Shown here one piece after another: positions 1-10,987 of a DNA stretch of 11,529 bases. The translations under genes were made by a program, and so were the position numbers. How positions within the stretch are numbered: the stretch's first letter is position 1; each line of letters starts with the position of its first letter. Below the pieces are notes generated by a model. It worked only from the letters and a program-made list of their open reading frames with translations. It was not told where the DNA came from and did no database searches. Origin of the DNA: Opitutia bacterium UBA5964 (GTDB lineage Bacteria; Verrucomicrobiota; Verrucomicrobiia; Opitutales; Coraliomargaritaceae); contig DJBY01000098.1 of NCBI GenBank assembly GCA_002430605.1, forward strand, positions 1 to 11,529, read 5' to 3'.

Positions 1-88
1 CCCCCACCACGTGGGCCCCTTTCCCTCTGAGATAAAATGGGCTGTCGTTTCAATCGAAACTTACCCGCTGATCGAAGATGACCCAAAA

Positions 89-114
89 AAAGCCCGCGAT
101 GACTCGCGGGCTTT
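89..114 (-). terminator. Rho-independent terminator of the ferredoxin gene
   Basis: A perfect 11-bp inverted repeat (AAAGCCCGCGA / TCGCGGGCTTT) with a 4-base loop at 100-103. Read on the minus strand the stem is followed by a run of seven T (85-91 as A on the plus strand), 26 bases downstream of the ferredoxin stop codon. This is a textbook intrinsic terminator. The A/T arm ends could also give some termination of plus-strand transcripts entering from the left. Confidence 0.92.
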
Positions 115-139
115 AGAAATTAATTCGGCATCACACAGA

Positions 140-376
140 CTAGTCCTCGCCGTCTTCGCCAATCGCTTCGACTGGGCAGCCTTCGAGGGCTTCCATGCAA
201 AGCGTGATGTCGTCATCCGACTCGGGTTGCTTATGCACGAAGGAATAACCTCCGTCTTCGTTACGGGTGAAGAAATCCGGAGCAGTTTCACGGCAAAGAT
301 CACAGTCGATGCATTGCTCATCAACATAGAATTTACCCTTAACATTCTCCGGCCATTTTTCGTCTATATCTGCCAT
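140..376 (-). CDS. Small [4Fe-4S]-type ferredoxin
   Basis: A 78-residue acidic soluble protein, predicted to be a cytoplasmic one-electron carrier. Cysteines at 22, 25 and 28 form CxxCxxC and C67 sits in the GCPVEAI motif, the four-ligand pattern of monocluster bacterial ferredoxins. An extra C60 seven residues before C67 might form a disulfide or be unliganded. About a quarter of the residues are Asp or Glu and the C-terminus is GEDGED, as is normal for ferredoxins that dock on basic partners. The redox partner cannot be told from the context. The gene stands alone, divergent from the rhomboid gene, and ends at a strong terminator. The start is the only ATG before the conserved core; the AGG directly abutting the ATG is too close to act as a ribosome binding site. 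Whether the cluster is [4Fe-4S] or [3Fe-4S] cannot be decided from sequence alone. Confidence 0.93.
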   Translation of the reverse strand: MADIDEKWPENVKGKFYVDEQCIDCDLCRETAPDFFTRNEDGGYSFVHKQPESDDDITLCMEALEGCPVEAIGEDGED

Positions 377-446
377 CCTGCGAAAATTGAGAATTTCCCT
401 TGTGAGTCAAGCGGGAAGCCAGCCGAGACTCATTTGCGTGAAATTA

Positions 447-464
447 GAAGCTTCGATTGCAATC
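447..464. promoter_or_regulatory. Two abutting perfect palindromes in a divergent intergenic region
   Basis: GAAGCTTC (447-454) is immediately followed by GATTGCAATC (455-464); each is a perfect palindrome. They lie within the 187-base gap between the divergently transcribed ferredoxin and rhomboid genes, 71 bases upstream of the former and 100 upstream of the latter. This placement would suit an operator shared by both promoters, but no regulator family is recognised and short palindromes arise by chance. Confidence 0.25.
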
Positions 465-563
465 CGAGCAGAATCCCTATTCTTTGAGTTACTCGTACAC
501 ACGGGAACACGCGGCTTTCCATGCGGTCTGGTGGAGTGCGAAACCTTCCACGTTTAAATTTCT

Positions 564-1469
564 ATGCTCTACGACCGCCCGTATATGCGCCAAGCCCCTG
601 AGCCTGTCGCCACGCAGACCAGCGCAGTGACGATTCTCCTCATTGTGACGATTAGCATCTTTGTGCTTCAGCAAGTGCTGAATGTTAGTTTCCCTGGAGT
701 TGGCGGTCGCCAAAATTTGTTTCTCAACGACTGGTTTGCATTGAGCGCCGAAAATTTCAAAGAACTCAAGGTCTGGACCGTCTTCAGTTATGCTTTTCTG
801 CACAGTACCACGACGATTCTGCATCTCCTGGGTAATATGTTTGGCCTGTTCTTTATCGGCCGAATCCTCGAGCCACTGCTCGGCAAGCAACAGTTTTTGA
901 TCCTCTATTTTAGTGGCGCATTTGTCGGAGCACTCAGTTACTTGATTTTTCACTTTAACGGCGACAACACCGTGGTCGGTGCCTCCGCGGCAGTGTTTGC
1001 ACTCTTGGCCTTCTTCTGCCAACGCCACCCCGAGCAACCCATTACGCTGCTCCTGTTCTTCGTTATTCCGTTAACCGTTAAACCAAAGTGGCTCTTTTGG
1101 GGACTGCTGGGCTACTCCATCTACGCGCTAGTCTTCACCGAACTGGGTGGCACTGCACACGTCGCGCACTCCGCCCATCTCGGCGGCTTCCTCGTCGGCG
1201 TGCTCTACTTCCGCTATGTCTACAATGGCAAATCCTCCTTTGCTAAGACTAGCCAGCGGCCAAGTATCGAAATGCCGGAATGGTTTAAGCGCCGCAAAAA
1301 GACCGCGGCTCAGACCAGCTACCAAGTGAATCGCCCGACAGCCAGCAACGCAGGCCTACAGGAAGAGGTCGATCGAATCTTAGATAAAATCAATGCCTCC
1401 GGGTTTGGCTCGCTCAATCATGTCGAAAAAGCGACCCTCGACCGAGCCAAGGACATCCTTAGTAAATAA
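564..1469 (+). CDS. Rhomboid family intramembrane serine protease
   Basis: A 301-residue polytopic inner-membrane protease of family S54, predicted to cleave transmembrane substrates within the bilayer. Landmarks: first hydrophobic helix about 20-40; HLLGN with H87 and N91 (oxyanion/HxxxN motif in TM2); GASAAVFA with the nucleophile S141 (the usual GxSG is GASA here); and AHLGG with catalytic H205. Serine and histidine are both present, so it should be active. Residues about 218-301 form a soluble tail rich in basic residues. Its last 35 residues (EEVDRILDKI..., then SLNHVEKATLDRA) resemble the small helical domain found at the C-terminus of many Bacteroidota/Verrucomicrobiota rhomboids. There is no Shine-Dalgarno sequence; a weak hairpin (GTGGA/TCCAC, 531-551) lies 12 bases before the ATG, and an alternative start is M8. 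The prc gene follows after 58 bases, so the two may be co-transcribed. Confidence 0.93.
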   Translation: MLYDRPYMRQAPEPVATQTSAVTILLIVTISIFVLQQVLNVSFPGVGGRQNLFLNDWFALSAENFKELKVWTVFSYAFLHSTTTILHLLGNMFGLFFIGRILEPLLGKQQFLILYFSGAFVGALSYLIFHFNGDNTVVGASAAVFALLAFFCQRHPEQPITLLLFFVIPLTVKPKWLFWGLLGYSIYALVFTELGGTAHVAHSAHLGGFLVGVLYFRYVYNGKSSFAKTSQRPSIEMPEWFKRRKKTAAQTSYQVNRPTASNAGLQEEVDRILDKINASGFGSLNHVEKATLDRAKDILSK

Positions 1470-1527
1470 TCAAAGTCGCGACGCGCTCGAACGAAACACA
1501 TTTCCTCAGACACTTACCTATTTGTTA

Positions 1528-3948
1528 ATGACTTCTACATTTAAAACTATTGCCCGCCTCAGCTGCATCACACTCGCCGCGCTCACGCTTCTAGCCTCTG
1601 CTAACGCTGGATTTGAGCAGACCAAAGAAATGGCATCTCAAACCCGCTGGGTGATGAACACCATCAATTCCCGCCATTATCTAAACGGCAAAATGGAGAA
1701 GCTCAACGGCACCGAAATCGTTGAGGCCTTCACCGAATCGTTCGACTATGGTCGCATGTATTTCCTACGCAGCGAAGTCGATGGCTTCGTCTTCCGCTTC
1801 GGCGATGCGATGGAAGACTTCCTGCAGAAAGGCAACCTCTACGCAGCCTTCGAAATCTACGCGGCCTATCAAGCCAACGTCCACGCCCGCACCGATTGGG
1901 CCTACGAACGGCTGACCCAGGACTTCGATTTCAGCGTAGACGAAAACTTCTCCCCCGACCGCCGCGAAGCCAAATGGCCCGCCACTGTAGAGGAGAGCAA
2001 CGACCTCTGGGAGCGTCGTTTAAAGTACGAAATCCTCAACGAGCTTCTCTCACTCGCCGGCGAAGAACAGGAAAAAGAACTCGAATATGGTGAAACGAAG
2101 AATCCTGACATCGTTGAAGACCAAGAAGCCGACAGCTTTGACCCTGCCAAGATTCAACGACTCCTCGGAGAGCCCGAGTTTATGGCCGAGACGCTCGACG
2201 CTGCGCGCGAGAAGATCCGCCGCCGCTACGAGCGTAATCTCACCTACATCGTCAATCGCGAGGCAGACGAAGTCCAAGAGTCCTTAATCAATGCGATGAC
2301 TCAGCTGTTTGACCCACACTCCAGTTTCCTCTCCGCCGACACACTCGAAAGCTTCAACTCTGCCGTGCAGAACTCGTTCGTTGGCATCGGCGCCCTCCTT
2401 CAAGACGACGACGGCATTTGCACCATTAAACAAATCCTGCCCGGTGGACCAGCCGAAGAATCTGGCCTCCTGCATGACGAAGATAAAATCCTCGGTGTGG
2501 CGCAGGGTAAAAACGGCGAATTTGAAGACGTCGTTGATATGCAGCTGCGCTACATTGTTCGCAAAATTAAAGGTGAAAAAGGCACCATCGTGCGTCTCCT
2601 CATTCGCCCTGGCTCCGCTGGCGATCCATCTGTCCGCAAAGATATCTCGATCACACGTGGCGAGGTCAAACTCACCGCCAACCTAGCGTCTGCGAAGTTG
2701 ATCGACATCCCCATCGCCGATGGCGAACTCATTCCTGTTGGAGTCATCGAGCTACCCTCTTTCTATGGTAACATCGGCGCAGGCGGGACGTTGACCACCA
2801 CTGCTGGCGACGTCACCGAACTCCTCAAAAAGCTAAGCGCAGCCGGAGCCCAAGGCATCATTCTCGACCTTCGTATGAATGGTGGCGGCCTGCTCAGCGA
2901 AGCCGTGCGTGTGGCTGGGCTCTTCATTCCCGTCGGCCCCGTGGTGCAAGTGCGCAATCCCGATGGCCGCACCGACGTGCTCTCCGACCGCGACCTCAAC
3001 CTCGAATGGAGAGGCCCGCTGATCGTACTGACTTCACGCTTCAGCGCCTCCGCCTCCGAGATTGTCGCCGGTGCATTGCAAGACCACGGCCGTGCGCTGA
3101 TTGTCGGCAACACTTCGACGCACGGCAAAGGCACCGTCCAGGAGGTTTACCACATGAATACCCGTCCCGCCTTTTCTTGGTTCCAAAATACAGCGGAACC
3201 ACAGGCTCGGCCCGTCGCCTCCAAAATCACCATTAAGCAATTCTACCTGCCCGGTGGCAGCTCCACTCAGCTCAAAGGCGTGCCCTCGGACATTGCCCTG
3301 CCTTCGGTGAACGAGTTCCTCCCGATCGGTGAATCCGATCTGCCACATGCCCTAGCCTGGGATGAAATCCCCGAAGTAGACTGGTTCAACGACTGGAAGA
3401 AACTCAGTATCTCTACTCCCGAAGAGCCCACATTGAAGGCAGCGCTCACACAAAACAGCCGGGCACGTCAGGCGAGCCTAGCAGAATTTGCATTCCTCAA
3501 GGAGCAGATCGAATGGCGCAAAGCACGCTACGAGGAGAAAGCGATCTCGCTCGACCTCGAACAACGCATTGCTCGCAAGATCAAAGATCAGACATACATC
3601 GACACCATGGACGATGCCTACGAGACACTCCGCGAGACGAACTACGCCTCCGAAGCATTCATTCTCAAAATTGCCGAAGAGCAGGACGCACTCTCAAAAC
3701 AGAATCTGCTCGAAACAGCAGCAGCAGAGGTCGCAATCGCCGCCGAAGAGACTGCCAATGACCTTGTAGCAGGTATCGCAGCAGTCGAACCCGACCAAGA
3801 CGAAGCAGTCGAAGACGAAGATAAACCAGACTTCGATATCTACCTGCGCGAAAGCGCCCGCATCATGGCCGACTGGATCGAGATTGAAGCAAGCGACAAA
3901 GCCGCAGTCTCCGCGACCAAGGTCGCTGTATCAGCTGAAGCATTGTAG
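1528..3948 (+). CDS. prc: Carboxy-terminal processing (tail-specific) protease, S41 family
   Basis: An 806-residue periplasmic protease of the Prc/Tsp type, which degrades or trims envelope proteins from their C-termini. The chosen ATG gives a clear signal peptide (hydrophobic 11-24, cleavage after ANA at residue 27). The frame stays open upstream to 1393, but that would bury the signal and overlap the rhomboid gene. Order: N-terminal Tsp domain (about 28-260); DPHSSFLS motif (262-269); PDZ domain (about 284-361, with the QILPGGPAEESG loop); S41 catalytic core (about 395-590); C-terminal Tsp helical domain (about 600-745); and an acidic Ala/Glu-rich tail. By alignment with the E. coli Ser-Asp-Lys arrangement, the catalytic residues are S508 in SASASE, D519 in LQDHGR and K534 in HGKGT; the S-to-K loop is one residue longer than in E. 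coli Prc. At 806 residues it exceeds E. coli Prc (682), partly because of the acidic tail. Confidence 0.95.
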   Translation: MTSTFKTIARLSCITLAALTLLASANAGFEQTKEMASQTRWVMNTINSRHYLNGKMEKLNGTEIVEAFTESFDYGRMYFLRSEVDGFVFRFGDAMEDFLQKGNLYAAFEIYAAYQANVHARTDWAYERLTQDFDFSVDENFSPDRREAKWPATVEESNDLWERRLKYEILNELLSLAGEEQEKELEYGETKNPDIVEDQEADSFDPAKIQRLLGEPEFMAETLDAAREKIRRRYERNLTYIVNREADEVQESLINAMTQLFDPHSSFLSADTLESFNSAVQNSFVGIGALLQDDDGICTIKQILPGGPAEESGLLHDEDKILGVAQGKNGEFEDVVDMQLRYIVRKIKGEKGTIVRLLIRPGSAGDPSVRKDISITRGEVKLTANLASAKLIDIPIADGELIPVGVIELPSFYGNIGAGGTLTTTAGDVTELLKKLSAAGAQGIILDLRMNGGGLLSEAVRVAGLFIPVGPVVQVRNPDGRTDVLSDRDLNLEWRGPLIVLTSRFSASASEIVAGALQDHGRALIVGNTSTHGKGTVQEVYHMNTRPAFSWFQNTAEPQARPVASKITIKQFYLPGGSSTQLKGVPSDIALPSVNEFLPIGESDLPHALAWDEIPEVDWFNDWKKLSISTPEEPTLKAALTQNSRARQASLAEFAFLKEQIEWRKARYEEKAISLDLEQRIARKIKDQTYIDTMDDAYETLRETNYASEAFILKIAEEQDALSKQNLLETAAAEVAIAAEETANDLVAGIAAVEPDQDEAVEDEDKPDFDIYLRESARIMADWIEIEASDKAAVSATKVAVSAEAL

Positions 3949-3960
3949 AAAATCGAGATC

Positions 3961-4078
3961 GTAGGCTGTGCGTGAATCGTGGCGTCGTTGCTTGCAACGG
4001 CCCATTGTGATTGAGCACAGAAAAGGTCTCGCCGAAACGTTGCAAGCAACGACGCCACAATTGGGTGTCCGCGCCTAC
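3961..4078. repeat. Inverted pair of a ~40-bp repeat (REPIN/MITE-like) between convergent genes
   Basis: Two copies of a sequence beginning GTAGGC and ending GTGGCGTCGTTGCTTGCAAC face each other: 3961-3999 forward and 4038-4078 reverse-complemented, separated by a 38-base loop. The inner 21 bases (3979-3999 and 4038-4058) are perfectly complementary. The outer six (3961-3966 and 4073-4078) are also perfect, with a diverged 12 to 14 bases between. Each arm contains its own small palindrome (CGTTGC-TT-GCAACG). It lies just after the prc stop codon and downstream of the atp operon, so it would be folded at the 3' end of either transcript. No T run follows, so it is not a standard intrinsic terminator. 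A dispersed REP doublet is the best guess. Confidence 0.75.
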
Positions 4079-4149
4079 TTGTGCATACTCAACTCGATCA
4101 GATATGCTTGGCGTATCTCACCGCTGGCCCAATGGTGACGGTCGATGGT

Positions 4150-4174
4150 AAAAACTGACCTATCGCTGAGATAG
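4150..4174 (-). terminator. Weak candidate terminator of the atp operon
   Basis: On the minus strand, 43 bases after the atpC stop, CTATC-TCAGC-GATAG forms a 5-bp stem with a 5-base loop (4160-4174), extendable by two G-U pairs. It is followed after four or five bases by a run of five T (4150-4154 as A on the plus strand). The stem is short and AT-rich, so termination may be weak or may depend on Rho or on the larger inverted repeat further downstream. Confidence 0.4.
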
Positions 4175-4216
4175 ACGGACGGAAGGGCGTTTTTGAAAAT
4201 GGCTTGAAATCAATGC

Positions 4217-4627
4217 TTAGCGGCGACGGCCTTTAGCGAGCTTCTGTGCAATTAAGAACTGAATGCTCGACTCGAGACGATCCACTTCACTCGGATCATG
4301 ACCTTCGGCTGCTGCCATAATAAGCGCTTCCTCAGCACGTGCTTGTGCTGATTCGACTGCGGAGAGATCGATATCCTTGACGTCAACCGCGGCTTCGGTG
4401 AGCACCGATACGGTGTTACCGAGCACCTTGGCGAAGCCATGGTCGACTGCGATGAACTCTGTCTTGCCATCCTTGATCACCTTCAGCTCGCCAGCGACGA
4501 CTTTGGTGACCATAGGGATGTGACCAGTCAGGATACCCACCTCGCCCGAATCCGTCGGCAACACGACCTGATCGGCCTCAGTGCTGAGGACACGTTCGTC
4601 AGGTGTAATAATTTCTAGAGTAATCAT
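4217..4627 (-). CDS. atpC: F1Fo ATP synthase subunit epsilon
   Basis: A 136-residue protein of the F1 central stalk, which couples c-ring rotation to gamma and can inhibit ATP hydrolysis. The N-terminal beta-sandwich begins with the typical MITLEIITPDERV and contains LPTDSGEVGILTGHIPMVT (about 23-42) and the AVDHGFAKVLGNTVSVL strand region. The C-terminal two-helix hairpin (about 85-134) is intact and ends in the basic KLAKGRRR. Length is normal for the family. It is the last gene of the operon, 84 bases after atpD; that gap holds a heptanucleotide repeat hairpin. No Shine-Dalgarno sequence precedes the ATG. Confidence 0.97.
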   Translation of the reverse strand: MITLEIITPDERVLSTEADQVVLPTDSGEVGILTGHIPMVTKVVAGELKVIKDGKTEFIAVDHGFAKVLGNTVSVLTEAAVDVKDIDLSAVESAQARAEEALIMAAAEGHDPSEVDRLESSIQFLIAQKLAKGRRR

Positions 4628-4635
4628 TCTGATTT

Positions 4636-4697
4636 GAATTATGAATTAGGAATTAGGAATTAATGACTGAATCGTGTGACTCGTAATTCGTAATTCA
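4636..4697. repeat. Heptanucleotide tandem repeat with inverted copies between atpD and atpC
   Basis: Four head-to-tail 7-mers GAATTA[TGGA] (4636-4663) are followed, after 20 bases, by two inverted units TAATTCG and TAATTCA (4684-4697). The arms can pair as 6 bp, one mismatch, 6 bp, making an AT-rich hairpin in the atpD-atpC intercistronic mRNA. Such GAATTA/TAATTC heptads look like simple-sequence expansions of the kind dispersed in some bacterial genomes. They occupy most of the 84-base gap, where other atp junctions have 19 to 85 bases. Confidence 0.8.
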
Positions 4698-4711
4698 GGC
4701 GCAAGCGACTC

Positions 4712-6133
<1,422 letters not shown>

Positions 6134-6174
6134 GATTGAAAAAGGAGTTAAAAGAAAGAAGGTAGAAGTTTGCT

Positions 6175-7071
<897 letters not shown>

Positions 7072-7112
7072 TTATTTTAGAAGGTCGGAGTTCAGATAAC
7101 AGAAGTCAGCGA

Positions 7113-8657
<1,545 letters not shown>

Positions 8658-8706
8658 GAGAAACTAATGGAGAGAAAGTATAAAGGTTAGAGAGTGCAAA
8701 TGTTGA

Positions 8707-9102
8707 TTAGCTGACGTTCTCGGCAAGGCGCTGGAGGTGTCCGGCTACGGACGCATCATACACATCGTCGCCGACGCGCACACGCACACCAGCAATCAGA
8801 GAAGTATCTTGTTGAGTGACCGCACTGACGGGGCGGCCATACATTTTGGAATAGGTTGCTTCAATCGCTTTCAGCGCATCGTCACTCAACGCGCCTGGCG
8901 TCGACACGACAGCCGTCTGCAGCGCGATCTCGCGACGAATATAGTTTAGAAAGGTCTTGAGAACCGCAAGATGATGGCGGTGCTGCACCTGCTTAAGGCC
9001 AGCGAGGACTTCGCCAACTTTGGCATTAGTCACGACGCCATCGTCCTTAGACAGCTCTACGAGCTTCTTGGCTAAGCGGGTGATCTTTTGGTCGCGTTTC
9101 AT
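8707..9102 (-). CDS. atpH: F1Fo ATP synthase subunit delta, short form
   Basis: A 131-residue peripheral-stalk subunit that links the top of F1 to the b subunits. The C-terminal half is canonical: LKAIEATYSKMYGRPV, then DTSLIAGVRVRVGDDVYDAS and the ending LQRLAENVS match the OSCP/delta signature. The N-terminal helical domain is only about 70 residues, against about 105 in E. coli delta (177 in total), and the usual opening YA-x-ALF helix is not visible. An in-frame TAG lies five codons upstream of the ATG, so no longer product can start further up. The function is assigned with confidence from the C-terminus and from the position between atpF (19 bases upstream) and atpA. Confidence 0.93.
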   Translation of the reverse strand: MKRDQKITRLAKKLVELSKDDGVVTNAKVGEVLAGLKQVQHRHHLAVLKTFLNYIRREIALQTAVVSTPGALSDDALKAIEATYSKMYGRPVSAVTQQDTSLIAGVRVRVGDDVYDASVAGHLQRLAENVS

Positions 9103-9121
9103 CGGATAGAAAAACTAAGGC

Positions 9122-9778
9122 TTAGTTGCCTACACTGGCCAACTCCTTGGCAGCAGAATCGGAGAAGGTTTGTTTCTCAGAATCGGAAAGTTCACGAGAC
9201 AACACCTTAGAGGACGTCGCTACTACGAGGCGGGCGACTTCTTGACGCACATCGGAGAGCATCTTCTGGCGCTCCAGCTCCGTCGCTTCGCTTGCCTTGC
9301 GAATGATCGCTTCAGCTTGTGCTGCCGCTTCTTGTGTCTTCTGCTCGATCATCTCTTTCGACTGTTCACGGGACTCAGTCAGGATCTTTTGCGCATCCAC
9401 AGCCGCGGTCTTGATCTTCTCAGCGCGCTCACGCTCAGCAGCCGCAAGTTGCGCTTTCATTTCTTCAGCATACTGAAGGCCGTCAGCAATTTTTTGCTGG
9501 CGCTCGTCAAGCGTCGCAACGATTGGCTTAACGGCAAATTTGTAGAGGACTAAGGCAACCAGGCAGAAGTTAACCATCTGCGCGATCAAGGTCGGCAGTT
9601 TCACACCGAATTTATCGGTGATCATAGTCAGCTTGTCCACTTCGGCGGGCGTCGCCGCTTCACCGTGGTCGGCCACATCGCTAATTGCATCGTGAGCGGC
9701 TGCGTGCGCGTCTTCAGCGGCGATGAGACCGAACGGCACAGAGAGTGCGAGTAGCAGAGTGATGAAAATGGCCTTCAT
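9122..9778 (-). CDS. atpF: F1Fo ATP synthase subunit b with N-terminal secretory-type extension
   Basis: A 218-residue peripheral stalk (stator) subunit. The conventional b-subunit begins only at about residue 57: FGVKLPTLIAQMVNF..., the membrane helix about 61-79, then LYKFAVKPIVATLDERQQKI and a long Ala/Glu/Lys-rich coiled coil to the C-terminus. Ahead of it are about 56 extra residues: a typical signal peptide (MK, hydrophobic 4-19, small residues AA at 20-21) and an acidic His/Ala-rich linker (about 22-48). This implies export of the N-terminus and possible cleavage, leaving a periplasmic overhang on the stator. E. coli b has 156 residues and no such extension. It follows atpE after 77 bases that hold a terminator-like hairpin. 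Confidence 0.96.
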   Translation of the reverse strand: MKAIFITLLLALSVPFGLIAAEDAHAAAHDAISDVADHGEAATPAEVDKLTMITDKFGVKLPTLIAQMVNFCLVALVLYKFAVKPIVATLDERQQKIADGLQYAEEMKAQLAAAERERAEKIKTAAVDAQKILTESREQSKEMIEQKTQEAAAQAEAIIRKASEATELERQKMLSDVRQEVARLVVATSSKVLSRELSDSEKQTFSDSAAKELASVGN

Positions 9779-9807
9779 TATAAGGAAAGTATATTAGATA
9801 GAGTCGG

Positions 9808-9836
9808 AAAAAGCCGACGATCCGAAGACCGCCGGC
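9808..9836 (-). terminator. Intra-operon terminator/attenuator between atpE and atpF
   Basis: Read on the minus strand, GCCGGCGGTC-TTCG-GATCGTCGGC (9836 down to 9813) forms an uninterrupted 10-bp stem, counting two G-U pairs, capped by a stable UUCG tetraloop and followed directly by TTTTT (9812-9808). It begins 19 bases after the atpE stop and ends 29 bases before the atpF start. It has all the parts of an intrinsic terminator yet sits inside a continuous operon, so partial read-through is expected. It may act as a 3' stabiliser raising atpE message. GTCGG in the 3' arm can alternatively pair with CCGAC just downstream (9803-9807). Confidence 0.8.
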
Positions 9837-9855
9837 AAAGACTTAATTTGCCTGA

Positions 9856-10065
<210 letters not shown>

Positions 10066-10150
10066 ATTATTTGTATTTAGGTTGTTTAGTTTGCTTCTGC
10101 GTCGTCCACGGTTTGCTACATGGTCCCGAACACGGAAAGGGTTGATTAGA

Positions 10151-10987
10151 TTAGTGTGCTTCTTCGTCGTGATTGGTCATCAAGCCGATGTAAATCGCGA
10201 CGAGTAGCGTAAAGATCAGCGCTTGAACTACACCGACGAGCACCTCGTAAAAGTAGAATGGAATCGGCACGATGTAAGGTGCCATCCCTGTCATGCTGGT
10301 CAAAAGGTTCTCACCACCGAAGACGTTACCGAACAACCGGAAGGACAGTGAAACTGGGCGAAATGCAATCGAGACGATTTCAATAATACCGACCATAAAG
10401 AAGATGGGCGCCAAAAGTATATAAATTACCTTCGGGGTTTCTTTCTTGTCGGCCTTGTTACCAAAGAGCTCCCAGGCAAAGAATTTCGGCCCCGCCACTT
10501 TAAGACTGATCACAAACCATGCGATCATCGACACTAGCGCCATGCCCAGCGTTGCATTCAAATCGGCACTCGCGGGACGCATCCAATACGTAAAGTGCCC
10601 GTGCTCAATATGGCCAAATACCCCGACGCCTGGAATCAAACCACTCCAGTTATGAATAACAATAAATAGGAAGAGGCCGATCAGCAGCGGGAATGCCAGC
10701 GGAAATGCTTTTTTTCCAACAATCGGCACCAGTAAATCGCGTAGGCCATCAATTAAGCTTTCAATCACTGCCTGCCCTTTGCTCGGGATCAACTTAGGCG
10801 TGCCAACCGAAAGGCGAACGGCCAAAATCAGCACAATTGAAATCACCCAGGTAGTTAGAATCGAGTTCGTGATTGGGAGGCCGAAGAGCTCCGTCAATTG
10901 ATACGGAGACGGGCTCACACCATCCGCAGCATGCAGCGCGGATGCGGTTCCAGAGAGGAGAAGGACTGTTGATAGTAGCTTGTTCAC
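10151..10987 (-). CDS. atpB: F1Fo ATP synthase subunit a
   Basis: A 278-residue Fo stator subunit providing the proton half-channels. The essential arginine is R217 in SLSFRLFGN; E226 (GGEN) and Q255 (VGVVQALIF) match E. coli E219 and Q252, and the aqueous-channel region IHNWSGLIPG is at 111-120. The start is GTG at 10987: an in-frame TAG lies three codons upstream and no earlier ATG or GTG exists. The first 21 residues (MNKLLSTVLLLSGTASALHA, then A) look like a cleavable signal peptide ending in a LHA/HAA-type site, ahead of the usual first helix (about 42-58). It is the first gene of the operon; no atpI or atpZ precedes it in the expected position. Confidence 0.97.
   Translation of the reverse strand: MNKLLSTVLLLSGTASALHAADGVSPSPYQLTELFGLPITNSILTTWVISIVLILAVRLSVGTPKLIPSKGQAVIESLIDGLRDLLVPIVGKKAFPLAFPLLIGLFLFIVIHNWSGLIPGVGVFGHIEHGHFTYWMRPASADLNATLGMALVSMIAWFVISLKVAGPKFFAWELFGNKADKKETPKVIYILLAPIFFMVGIIEIVSIAFRPVSLSFRLFGNVFGGENLLTSMTGMAPYIVPIPFYFYEVLVGVVQALIFTLLVAIYIGLMTNHDEEAH

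Noticed and set aside
47..60. Small hairpin GTTTC-AATC-GAAAC near the left edge.
   Set aside because: The stem is only 5 bp with no T run and no adjacent gene end; positions 1-88 otherwise show nothing I can assign.
382..410. Minus-strand TTGACT with ATTTTC 17 bases downstream as a ferredoxin promoter.
   Set aside because: The -10 is poor and would put the transcription start almost at the ATG; too weak to list.
11..487. A 158-codon plus-strand open frame at the left edge.
   Set aside because: It starts with GTG, runs antisense through the whole ferredoxin gene and its terminator, and its translation shows no recognisable motif; the ferredoxin on the other strand has all its cysteine ligands.
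489..1037. A 182-codon minus-strand open frame.
   Set aside because: It lies antisense to the rhomboid gene, whose catalytic motifs are intact, and has no domain-like pattern.
1393..1527. Upstream extension of the prc reading frame.
   Set aside because: It overlaps the rhomboid gene and would place 45 polar residues ahead of a clear signal peptide; the ATG at 1528 is preferred.
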